A stretch of 64,000 nucleotides of DNA from Odontesthes bonariensis. Taxonomy: Eukaryota; Chordata; Actinopteri; Atheriniformes; Atherinopsidae. The notes below the pieces were generated by a model, which saw only the letters and a program-made list of their open reading frames with translations, did no database searches and was not told where the DNA came from. The DNA is taken from positions 36,075,711 through 36,139,710 of the forward strand of contig NC_134507.1 of the NCBI RefSeq assembly GCF_027942865.1. The letters run 5' to 3'. The position numbers were made by a program, and so were the translations under genes. This document shows positions 47,801 through 59,800 of this stretch, piece by piece (the first letter of the stretch is position 1; the number at the start of each line of letters is the position of its first letter).

Positions 47801-50800
47801 GCAGCTTCGCGTCTAATACCTCGCATTAAGGATGGATCCGGAGCCTTGCAGGAGGACCCAGATGTTATTAACTCTGTCTTTTCGTCTTTTTATGAATCCT
47901 TGTACAAGTCTGAAGTTTCATCAGATTCGGCTGATATGCACAGGTTTTTAGACGAACTTCAGTTTCCTTCCACAAATCCAGAATTGGTTCAACAACTAGA
48001 CTCTGCTCTGACCATTCAGGAATTAAACTCAGCTTTACAAAGCATGCAAACTAATAAAGCCCCGGGACCAGACAGGTTTCCGGTCGAGTTTTTTAAAGCT
48101 TTTCAGGTCAAACTTACTCCATTACTTCACTCTGTTTATTCTGAATCTTTATCACTCGGCTCTCTTCCCCCTACATTGAGACAAGCCTCTATTAATGTTC
48201 TCTTAAAAAAGGACAAAGATGCTGATATTTGTACCTCCTATAGGCCAATCTCCTTAATGAACGTCGACACAAAGATTCTTGCAAAGGCCTTGGCCGGCGA
48301 CTTGAAAAGGTCCTTCCAACAATAATTTCTAAGGAACAGACTGGCTTTATAAAGGGGCGTCAGCTCTATAATGTTCGCACTTTGCTTAACATAATCTACT
48401 CGAAAGAAACATCAACCGCACCTGAAGTAGTGATATCGATCGACGCTGAAAAGGCGTTCGATCGAGTTGAATGGTATTATTTATTTTTAGTCTTCGCTAA
48501 ATTCGGATTTGGTGAAATTCTTATATCATGGTTACGCCTTCTCTATACACTCCCCTGTGCCAATATTACCACTAATAACACTCAATCCGGTTATTTTTTA
48601 ATAAATAGAGGTTGTAGACAGGGTTGCCCCCTTTCTCCTCTCTTGTTTGCACTTGCAATAGAGCCATTGTCTATGTACTTGAGGACCTCTCTCATCTTTG
48701 ATGGCATCACCAGGACTCACACAGATTTGAAATTATCGTTATATGCCGATGACCTGCTACTTTACGTCACAAATCCAGTAGGAGACTGCCCCGCCATTAT
48801 TTCACTCTTTTGTAGATTCGGACGGTTTTCAGGATATAAAGTTAACGTTGCCAAGAGTGAATGTTATCCTGTCAATAAACTAGCGATGCAACTCTCCCAG
48901 TCAGACATCCCTTTCAAATTGAGCCCTTTAGGTATCTTGGGGTTAACATAGCCAGGTCGTTCAAATCTCTTTATTCTGAAAATGTATCCCCCCTTTTAGC
49001 CGAGATTAAAGCGGCAGTCGGCAACTTTTTTTTAGTCATATTAGCTTGAACTGTCATGGGATTCTGGAAGTAGAATATTAAATAGGCTGTTTAGAAAAAA
49101 TAACGAAATCTGTAGCTCCCTCTGAAGCCTGTAATCATGCTTGCAAAAACCGAGCGCTCCCGGCTGTTTTTAACCAATCAAGTTAGGGTGGAGGAATCCT
49201 ACCTGTCAATCACAGCTTGTGCACACGCTGCTGAGCGTGAGTCTGCCCCAGCTTGTGTGCGCTCACACTGGTGTGAACTCACGTGCACAACCTCGTCCAC
49301 AGAGGGGGAGGGGTTTGGGGGGGCGATTCGGAGCTTGTTAGAGGTTGGGGGAGGGACCTGAAAGTTGTATCAGTTCGAATTTTCCGACTTTAGACTCGCA
49401 ATTTTGAAAACCTGCCTACTGCAGCTTTAAGGCAGACTTTCAAAAATGGGGTTCCCTTCCTCTCTCTTTGATTGGGAGAATAAATACTGTGAAGATGAAT
49501 GTTCTGCCAAAATTTCTATTTCTTTTTCAATGTTTGCCTATATTTTTACCAAAAAGTTTTTTTAAAACAGTTGACTCAATTATTTGTCATTTTTTGTGGA
49601 ATGGCAAGATACCTAGAGTTAGACAAAAAGTACTTCAGAACTGTAAGTCTATGGCGGCCTCTCTCTGCCAAATTTTCAATTCTACTACTGGGCTGCAAAC
49701 ATAGCTAAAATTATACTCTGGTCCAAGTCAATTGATGTACCTTGGTATCAGCTGGAAGCACAGTCGTGTCCCCCAGTCTCTCTTTCTGCTTTACTGACCG
49801 GCCCAACGACCGCTAAACCCTCTGGCCTTGCCTTCAACCCTGTGGTTATTGCAACACTCAAGATTTGGTTTCAGTTTAGGAAACAGTTTAAATTTACTGC
49901 TCCCACAGCTTTAACCCCATTGTTAAAGAACCCTGTTTTTAAAACCGCGTTTACTGATTCCACTTTCTCCTTATGGCATGATAAGGGACTGAAATGTTTT
50001 GAGGATTTCTATAAGGAAGAGATCTTTTGTTCTTTCGCAGACCTGGTTACTCAATTCAATCTTCCACCCTCTCATCTTTTGGGGTGAACTCTTACAAGTT
50101 AATCCTTCAAAAAGGTCTTTAATCTCAAAAGTTTACAATTCCATCCAATCTTACGATGATCATTTATCCACCAACACAAAGGAGACCTGGGAGCGTGAGC
50201 TGGGAGTGATTTTTGATCAAAGCTGGTGGGAATCCGCACTTAAAGTCATTCACAAAACCTCTGTTTGTGCCCGTTTGACCTTAATACAATTTAAAGTTTT
50301 ATTTAGATGCCATTATTCGAAAACAAGGTTGGCACAGATTTTCCAAAATATGGTAGATGTCTGTGACAGATGCGGAGGCTCACCCTGCAATCTTACGCAT
50401 ATGTTTTTCTCTTGTCCAGCTCTTACGAATTTTTGGCAAATTTACTTCAACACCATGTCCAAGGTACTCTCAAGGACTATTCACACTTCACCACATACTG
50501 GCATTTTTGGTCTTCCAGAAGACTATACCCTATACTCCGCTAAAGAATTGGAAGTAATAGCTTTTACCTCTGTAATCGCTAAACGCCACCTCCTTCTGAA
50601 TTGGAAATCCAGAACACAATGGATCAAAGAGACTATGTCATTTTTGAAAGTAGAGAAAATTAGATATTCAAGTAGAAGAAACTTGAGCAAATTTTACAGT
50701 AAATGGCAACCATTTATGGATTTTTTTTGCAACAACATAACCCCCCCTCCTTTCTTCTTTTATTTATTTAATTTAATTTTTTTCTATTATTTATGTAATT

Positions 50801-53800
50801 TATCTGTTATGTTTATGCGGACAGTTTAATCATCTTGTCATAAATCCTTTTTCATTGTATAGTCTATTTGGCCTTTTTTTTCTGCAATCGTTTGTTCTTA
50901 AAACATAAAAATATAATCTGTATCTAAGGGTGTATACAAACATGTTTAATGATCACAGCATTGTATACCGCTATATGTAAGTGCCTATGTTACTCTAATT
51001 AATTAATTAATGATTATTTTTAATGTTTTTTTTATTTTTTATTTCTTTTTAATGATTTTATTGCCTTCTTGTGATTTTATGTAGCTGTAAAGCACTTTGA
51101 ATTACCCTGTGTACGAATTGTGCTCTATAAATAAAATTGCCTTGCCTTGCCTTGCGGATCATCATTCTGTCTCACGGTTTGTCAGAAGTGACTTCTAGCC
51201 GAGCACAGTCTAGTACTCTATCTGTTGCTAATATAAATCTGTTTTTGTTCAGTTTCCGGATCTGCTTGTGTGCCAGCCTGCCAGCTCGCCTGCCATCCCT
51301 GCCATCCCCTCAAACCAACCTGCAGCTATTTCCCCTGGACCCCCTCTCCAGCCCATACCCCCTTGGACCAGAGCTCCACCTTCCCACACCTTCCTTTATA
51401 AATAAACTTGTTCTTGGTCAGTTGGTGTCATATTTGGGTTCCTAGCAGAGGCGTGACAAAATCAATGACTGTTAGAACGGAGCTGTTTGGTGTCTTTGAG
51501 TCTTGGTGTCAGGTTTAAATGGGCTGTAATGAAAATCAAATCCACACTTGCATGCTTTTCTCATGATCACTGTAAAGCTAAAACTGTCATATCTACTGTC
51601 ATGTGGCACACAGCTAAAGAACACCTGAAAGCAAAGTACTTACCCTTTAGCAGGCCGATCCCGTTTCTCTTTGTGGATTATGGGAGGTTCCATGTGCAGG
51701 TCACTCTTCCTCCTGATGATAAAAATGGGTACAATAATCTTCAATCCTTCACACAGCAGTACAAAGTACTGTGGTGCTGTACAGTCCCCAACTAAATCAG
51801 CTAAACCCACAGATTATCAGCATTTCTAATTCCATTTTAAACCGTATAGCTACAGTTGGCTGAAGATGGTTCAGAACCTTCTTCATGTCTGAATGAGCAC
51901 TCTGGGGTTTTTCTGAGAAAAAGGTTGCAGCGGCTCACTTATTCGTTTTTACTCCATAACATTTACATATCTACATATTACATACCACCTGTGCAGACAA
52001 CAGGTGGTACGTGTGGGTTCCCATAATTCATCCCCCCTCACACTCAACACTGGATCCACTCAAGACTGTGTGCTGAGTTCCCTGCTGTACTCCCTGTACA
52101 CACATGACTGTGTGTCCACATCAGACAGGAATGTCATCATTAAGTTTGCTGACGACACAGCCAGGTTAATCTCCCATAATAAGGAGGAGGCCTACAGGAA
52201 GGAGGTCATCCACCTGGAGAGCTGGTGCCGGGAGAATAATCTCCTGCGGAACACCAGGACCTGTCCTGGTCACTGCACGTTAAAAGGACTGTTAAAAAGG
52301 CCAGGCAGCGTCTGTTCCACCTCAGACGCCTCAGAGACTTCAGGCTCCCCCTGAAGGTGCTCAGGAACTTTTACACCTGCACCACTGAGAGCATCTTGAG
52401 TGGGAGCATCACCACATGGATGGGCAGCTGCATAAAACAGGACCTCTTGGCCCTTAGGAAAGTAGTCCGCTCAGCTGAGTGACTATCAGAACAACCAGTG
52501 GCGTGCACAGACATTTTGGGGGTCAAGTGCTCAGGGGGAGAAAAAGGGCACTTTTTAGCGCACGTGGAACACTATATTATAAAAAAATGACACGCACATG
52601 TTGAATGAAATTACACGTTGAATGCTCTAAAGCAGCATCCTCGTTGGTGCCATGTCTTTAAAGATGTTGATGACCTCGCTGTGATTTATCGCATGTCTTT
52701 TTCGATGGCAAGCAAGAGAAGGTCAGAGAGCCTTTCTTCACCACACAGGCTTCTTAGTTTACTTTTGATGATTTTCAGCTTGGAAAATGATCTTTCAACT
52801 GAAGCAGTAATGTTGCATATATTTGGATCATTTTGACAAAGGCAGGAAAGATCAGCTGGCCATTGTTTCCCCTCAGTATTGAAAGTATTTCTTGTAGGTT
52901 CTTTGAAGTAAAGCTGGAGTAGAAGACCTTTAGTTCTGTCTTCAGCTGCTTCTCATCTTCTCCATAGAACTCACAGAGAATGTGCACAGCTTCCATGGCT
53001 TCTGTACTTGGTGTGCCTATCCAGTTAGCATGTACAGTTAAGGGCTGGAATGACTCAATGATTCTTGATCTAGGGGTTCCAGTGTTCTCCCCTTTGAATC
53101 TCCTGTTCATCTCCTCAGTCATAATATCCAGGAAGGTGAAATACACGCTACTCCTATTAGACGAAGTAAAACTTTTAGGTGTCATAATTGACAATAAATT
53201 ATCTTGGAACAAACACATACAAAGGGTTGTTACGAAAATGGGAAATGCATTATCAATAATTAAAAGATGTGCTAAGTATTTTACACACTTACTGGCCAAG
53301 CAAGTAATTCAGGCTCTGGTATTATCAAATCTGGATTACTGTTCTATTGTCTGGTCTTCTATATCAGGTGGTAATATAAGGAAATTACAATTGGTCCAGA
53401 ACAAAGCAGCAAGAGTAGCTCTTTCATGTAATTGGAGAACAAATGTAACGAAAATGCACAAATCTTTAGGTTGGTTAAATGTAAGAAATAGGCTTTTGTC
53501 TCTAGCCTACTTATGTTTTAGCTCACTGGTTCATACTCATTCAACAAGACATGCAGTTGGAGGGTGTTTCACCTTACCTAGATCCAAGACAACAATGCAA
53601 CGTTCAGTTATGTATAGGGCAATGCATCAATGGAACCTACTGCCTCAGAACATTACTCAGTTAAATATTCATGCATTTAAAATACAAATCAAAAATTATT
53701 ATATGAATATCAACTTTATGTGATGCAGCTGTTTTTTTTCTTCTTTCTTTTCTCCTTTTTTCTTGTGCTGTCTGACGTTATTTATGTTTTGTAACCTTTA

Positions 53801-56800
53801 GCGATAATTTATGAGGAAAACACTTATGTATTGTTTGTGTTATTTCTTTTCCATGGTATTTTTGTTTTATCCTTTATGTATGTAGTAGGTTGTTAATTGT
53901 CAATTGGAAGGACCCTAGGAATATTATCATGTATGTCATGTTTACCGCCACTCTGTGTGGCTGATATTTGTATCTGTAAATGATTAATTGGAAGGACCCC
54001 AGGAAGAATAGCTGCTGCTAAAAGCAAAAGCTAATGGGGATCTAATAAAAACAAACAAACAAACTCCTGAAAAATGCCTCCACTGACTCAAACTGAGCAC
54101 CTTGAGACACTGTTACTGCACAACAAAATGATTACACGTTGGGCTTAGAGGGCAAACGGTACGATTTTACTTGATCTGTATGTTACCTGGCTGGTGGGGC
54201 ACGGGAGAAGAAGCCTGCCTGAGACCTGCCTGCTAAGCTGCTATGAGCTGCAGCAGCTGAGTGAAGCTGACACCCCACCCACGTGAAAAATTCAAGCAAA
54301 TAGATTGATCGGTTAGTGCTCCGTTTGTGCTGCTTTGTGCCGTTAAAATTTTCGTTTGTGCTGCTTTGGTTTCTGAGATATTAAAGATTATTTTTTAGGT
54401 CATCCAAAGGTCACCATCCCCCCCATCTTGCTCCAAAACAAACCAGAGTAGTCTACTTTTTTAGTGCTCCGTTTGTGCTGGTTTGTGCCGTTAAAACTGG
54501 CGTTTGTGCTGCTTTCGTCTCCGAGTTACGTTTTACTTTCAGTTGATCACATGATTTCCCTATATTGATCAGGAGGCAATGAATTTCATCTCCTGCAGGT
54601 TGTAGTCATTCTGTTTTGTTCCAGTAAGTTCTTTTCGCCAATTTAGTCAGTGGGAATGTTGCTAAGGCAGGAGAGAACAGAAGGTAAGTTTGTTTTTTAA
54701 AATCCCTTTCTGCAAATAACAGTGACATTAGCCTGATAATGAAGTTATATGTATTTTACGGAGTCAGTATTTTTTTATTTAGTTTATTGATGGTTGGCAA
54801 GGAAATTGCTGCATTACCGTCACCGAATGTCACTCAAGGGTTATATGTGTTCATTCTGTTCTCTCCTGCGTTAGCAACATATCCGACAACTTCCCACTGA
54901 CTAAATTGGCGAAAAGAACTTACTGGAACAAAACAGAATGACTACAACCTGCAGCATATGAAATTCATTGCCTCCTAATCAATATAGGGAAATCATGTGA
55001 TCAACTGAAAGTAAAACGTAACTCGGAGACGAAAGCAGCACAAACGCCAGTTTTAACGGCACAAAGCAGCACAAACGGAGCACTAAAAAAGTAGACTACT
55101 CTGGTTTGTTTTGGAGTAATATGGTAATATCACTCCTCTGTTCCATTAAAAATTCACAATACCATATCAGACTTAGCGGGCAGATACTGTGTTGTACAGG
55201 GTTCGCTATTAGGTCAGGATATTAATTTGGTTTGTGTATATGGGCCAAACAATGATGATGCCTCATTCTATGACAATTTATTTTTGACCTTATCATCACT
55301 ACATGGTGACTTCTGCTTAGCAGGGGACTTCAATTGTACTCTGGATCCAGCTCTTGACAAATCCTCAGGTATTGATGTCACACACACTCAAAGTAGGAAA
55401 GCAATTCAACACCATATAAATAAGTTTGGTCTTTGTGATATTTGGAGATACAATAACTTATCTAGACGTGAATACTCTTGTTACTCTGCTACTCATAACT
55501 CATACTCTCGTATTGATTATTTCCTTCTCTCTAAATCCCTTATAGAAAATGTGAATGACTGTGGGTACAAAAGTATTGTCATTTCAGATCATGCGCCACT
55601 GTTGCTCTCCTATACTGTCACTGGAGCTTGTAAAGGACCTTCAGTGTGGCGATTAAGCCCACGATGGATCCATGATAGTGGATTTTTGACATTTCTTGAG
55701 GCAAATATTGATATCTACTTTACAATGAACACCAATCAGACATCAGCATCAATTAGATGGGAGGCGTTTAAGGCCTTTATCAGGGGACAAATGATTAGCT
55801 ATACAAGCAATATCTCAAATAAACAACATATAAAGCTGACAGAGTTGGAAAAAGACATTAAAGAATTAGAAGAAGAAATTAATATTCTCAATACGAATGA
55901 GACCAAACAAAAACTAGACATTCTTAGAGCTCAGTATAATGAGTTATCAGCAAATAAGGCAGCGTCCAGTCTAATGAAACTAAAACAGACATTCTATGAC
56001 CAAGGGGAAAAAGCAGGGAAACTACTGGCCTGGCGTATAAAATCATTACAGAATGAAAGAGCAGTCTTTGAACTTGAGTCTGAACTAGGGAAACCAATTA
56101 CTAACCTACAAGATATTAATAAAAATTTTCAGGCATTCTATTCAAAACTATATACATCAGAAACTAAAGAAACTCATCACTCACTTGACAACTTTTTAAA
56201 CCAAATAGACATACCTAGACTGGATGATAATGCTCAAAAAGAACTTAACCTCCCAATATCCCGGTCTGAGCTATCAGAGGCCATTGATAGTATGAAAGGA
56301 GGGAAAACACCAGGGCCTGATGGCATTCCTATTGACATTTATAAAACTTTTAAAGGTATGGTACTTATTCCCTTATTAGATATGTGTGAGGAATCATTAG
56401 AGAAAGGTGAATTACCTCCAACGCTAAAGACTGCACTTATAACCTTAATATTAAAATCTGGCAAACCTTCTACAAAATGTGAGTCATATCGCCCAATATC
56501 TTTGATCAATAATGATGCCAAAATAATAGCCAAAGTTCTTGCACGCCGTCTAGAGAAGTATTTGCCATCTATTGTTGAGCCAGACCAAAATGGTTTTATA
56601 ATGGGTAGACAAGGTTTCCACAATATCCGTAGGATGTTAAATATTATACATGTTAAAGAGGAAACATCTGATATGGCCATAATAGGTCTAGATGCTTTAA
56701 AGGCCTTTGATATGGTGGAACACACATACTTATTTGAAGTCCTTCAACGTTTTGGTATAAACAGTTATTTCCTTAACTGGATTAAGATCCTGTACTATGA

Positions 56801-59800
56801 CTCAAGGGCATCAGTACTGACAAACCACATAGTGTCAAAACAGTTTCCTCTTTCCAGAGGCACAAGACAAGGATGTCCCTTATCACCTCTTCTTTTTGTA
56901 TTAGCTATAGAACCCTTGGCTATTGCAATCAGAAATAACCCTGAGATAACCGGTATTAACATAAATGATATTGAGAATAAAATAGCACTCTTTGCTGATG
57001 ACGTGGTTGTTTTCCTGACCAACCTGAAGCAATCTGTACCTGCCCTTTTGAAATCTATAGAAATATTTGGGAGTTTTTCTGGCTATAAAGTTAATGCAAC
57101 AAAATCTACAATTATGTTCATGAAAAACTCAGAAAGAATAACCCCACCGCTATACACTCCCTTCAAGAATGTTAAGGATAGTTTCACATATTTGGGTGTT
57201 AAAATTACACCAACAATGGAATCATTGGTACCCAGTAATTATGACCCCATAGTCGAGTCTGTGACAGGCTCTATAAACAGATGGAAATTCCTGCCACTGT
57301 CTATGATTGGACGTATTAATGTTCTGAAAATGAATATTCTGCCTAAGCTTCTTTACCTCTTTCAAACCATTCCACTTGCTCCTCCTACTAACTTTTTTGT
57401 CAAAATGAAGCAGATCTTTTGTCATTTTATTTGGAATGATAGACGCCCCAGGTTACGTATGACTCTCTTGTATTTACCATATGATAGGGGTGGGTTAAAC
57501 GTCCCTTTTCTCCAAGGATACTATTGGGCTGCACAATTGAGAGCGGCTTCATACTGATTTGACACTACATCATTCCCTATCTGGGCGAGGATCGAGGAGA
57601 AGACAACCACCAAAATCTCTCTTAAGTTATATCTCCACTCAGCTAATCTTTCTTTTTTGAAAAAATTTACCCTAAATCCTTTTGTTAAAAATACAGTGAT
57701 CGTCTGGCATAAGGTTTTGAACTACTTAAAAGAAAATGCTGCTTTATCCCAATTTACTCCCATTTGGGGAAATAGAAATTTCACACCAGGTACAAATGAT
57801 CTTGGATTTAAGATATGGGCTAATAAGGGTATCAACAAAATATCAGATCTTTATGATAAAGATGTTCTTTTAAGTTTTATGGATGTTAAGCAAAGGTTTA
57901 AAATTGATGCCAAACACTTTTTTAAATATTTGCAGATTAGACATTTCATAAAACAAACTCAAAACTCCTTAAACATGCCTTCCCTGAACACTATTGAAAT
58001 GATAGCTGTGAACTATTGTGGTAGACCTGGACTCATTTCTCGATTCTATCACAGTATCATTACAAAATCAATAGAGTCCTCAGATGATAAAAGACAGGCC
58101 TGGTGTCTAGATCTTAAAGAAGAAATAACAGATGAAGAATGGAAGCATGTATGCTTACAAAGCCAAGTTCAAACGATAAATACACGATTTAAGTTACTTC
58201 AGTACAAATGGCTGATGAGAACATATATTACTCCAGTAGTACAACATCGTATTGATCCTAACACACCTGATCTATGTGTTAAATGTGGTACACATAAAGG
58301 GACTCTATTTCATTGTCTTTGGGAATGTTACATTATCCAAGAATTTTGGAAGGAGATAATTATGACTTTGTCTAAGATCACTGATACACATCTTCCACTA
58401 TGCCCTAAGCTTTGTATTCTGGGACTTTTCCCAGAAAATTGTACACTCAGTAAGTATGAGAAATCAATGGTCATATATTGTATACTTGAAGCTAAACATA
58501 AAATCGCTCTCTCATGGAAATCTATGTATAGGCCAAGTAAGCAAATGTGGGCTGAAGGACTCTCACACTGTATAGCCATGGAGAAATTAACATATTTGAT
58601 CAAGGGGAAATATAACACATTTGTTAAGATCTGGGATTCGTTTATGGAGTTTTTGGAGGGAGGAGGTTTGTCGGAGATTATATAATTTCTTTTCTTTTTT
58701 TTTCTTATTCTGCTCATGTTATTCTCTTTACTTTCTTCACTAATGTTAATTTCCGGATTTTGTATCTACTTACTGTTGTGCTTGATGAATATGTCTGTTA
58801 ATGTGCCTTTTTTTCTTTTCTTTTTTTCTTTTCTTTTTGTTTTTGTTGTCTTGTTTTTGTATGTGGTTGTTTGTTAATTAAAAGGAAAAAAATCAATAAA
58901 GATATTTGTCAAAAAAATATGGGGGGGATGGTGACCTTTGGATGACCTAAAAAATAATCTTTAATATCTCAGAAACCAAAGCAGCACAAACGCCAGTTTT
59001 AACGGCACAAAGCAGCACAAACGGAGCACTAAAAAAGTAGACTACTCTGGTTTGTTTTGGAGTAATATGGGGGGATGGTGACCTTTGGATGACCTAAAAA
59101 ATAATCTTTAATATCTCAGAAACCAAAGCAGCACAAACGAAAATTTTAACGGCACAAAGCAGCACAAACGGAGCACTAACTGATCAATCTATTTGCTTGA
59201 ATTTTTCACGTGGGTGGGGTGTCAGCTTCACTCAGCTTGCTGCAGCGCATCTGGTGCGCCCTGCTCGCGACCGCGCGAGTTCACGTGAAGGAGGAAGAGA
59301 CATAGATGTCTGCGAGGAGGTGGTCATTTCGGGGCATTGTTTTCAGTCGTTTTTAATCGCTCAAGTTTTCAAAAGATCATTTCAAAACCGGCCTCAGTAA
59401 AATGTTAATAATAATAATAATAATTTAAAAAAAAACGAAGTTTCAAAAGGGCACTTTCGTTTAAAGGGCAGAGGTAGTGGTGCTTCAGCACCACCTGATG
59501 TCTATTGCTGCGTGTACACCAAGAGCGACCTACGCTACCTGGTAGCGTAGGTCGCTGGAGAAGCTTCGCTTGAGAATTTGCTTTGGTAGCTCGTGACGTC
59601 ACATTTAGAATGTTCAATTCTTAAAGGCCCCGCGGCTGTGCAGCACCCCCACGGAAAAGAACATGAGGAAAGAGAGGGCAGGGACACGAATAAACGTGTT
59701 GTTATTTACAATTTGTTATACAAGATATACATCACGTTACAAATGATGTAAAACTACATTAGGTACACCTGAGAAAGCAGAAATAGCAGAGGCAGCTGTG

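Larger units (their letters stand above)
45085..50985 (+). mobile_element. L1-superfamily LINE (L1-A), near full length, decayed
   Basis: Short 5' leader, intact ORF1 (45164-46072), decayed ORF2 (46668-50829) and an AT-rich 3' region. It is inserted near the 3' end of L2-B, whose 3' tail reappears at 51070. The exact 3' border is approximate. Confidence 0.85.

Noticed and set aside
51161-51470. C-rich stretch with TATAAATAAACTT, possibly an LTR-element end
   Set aside because: Only a compositional resemblance; no coding domain or terminal repeat found.
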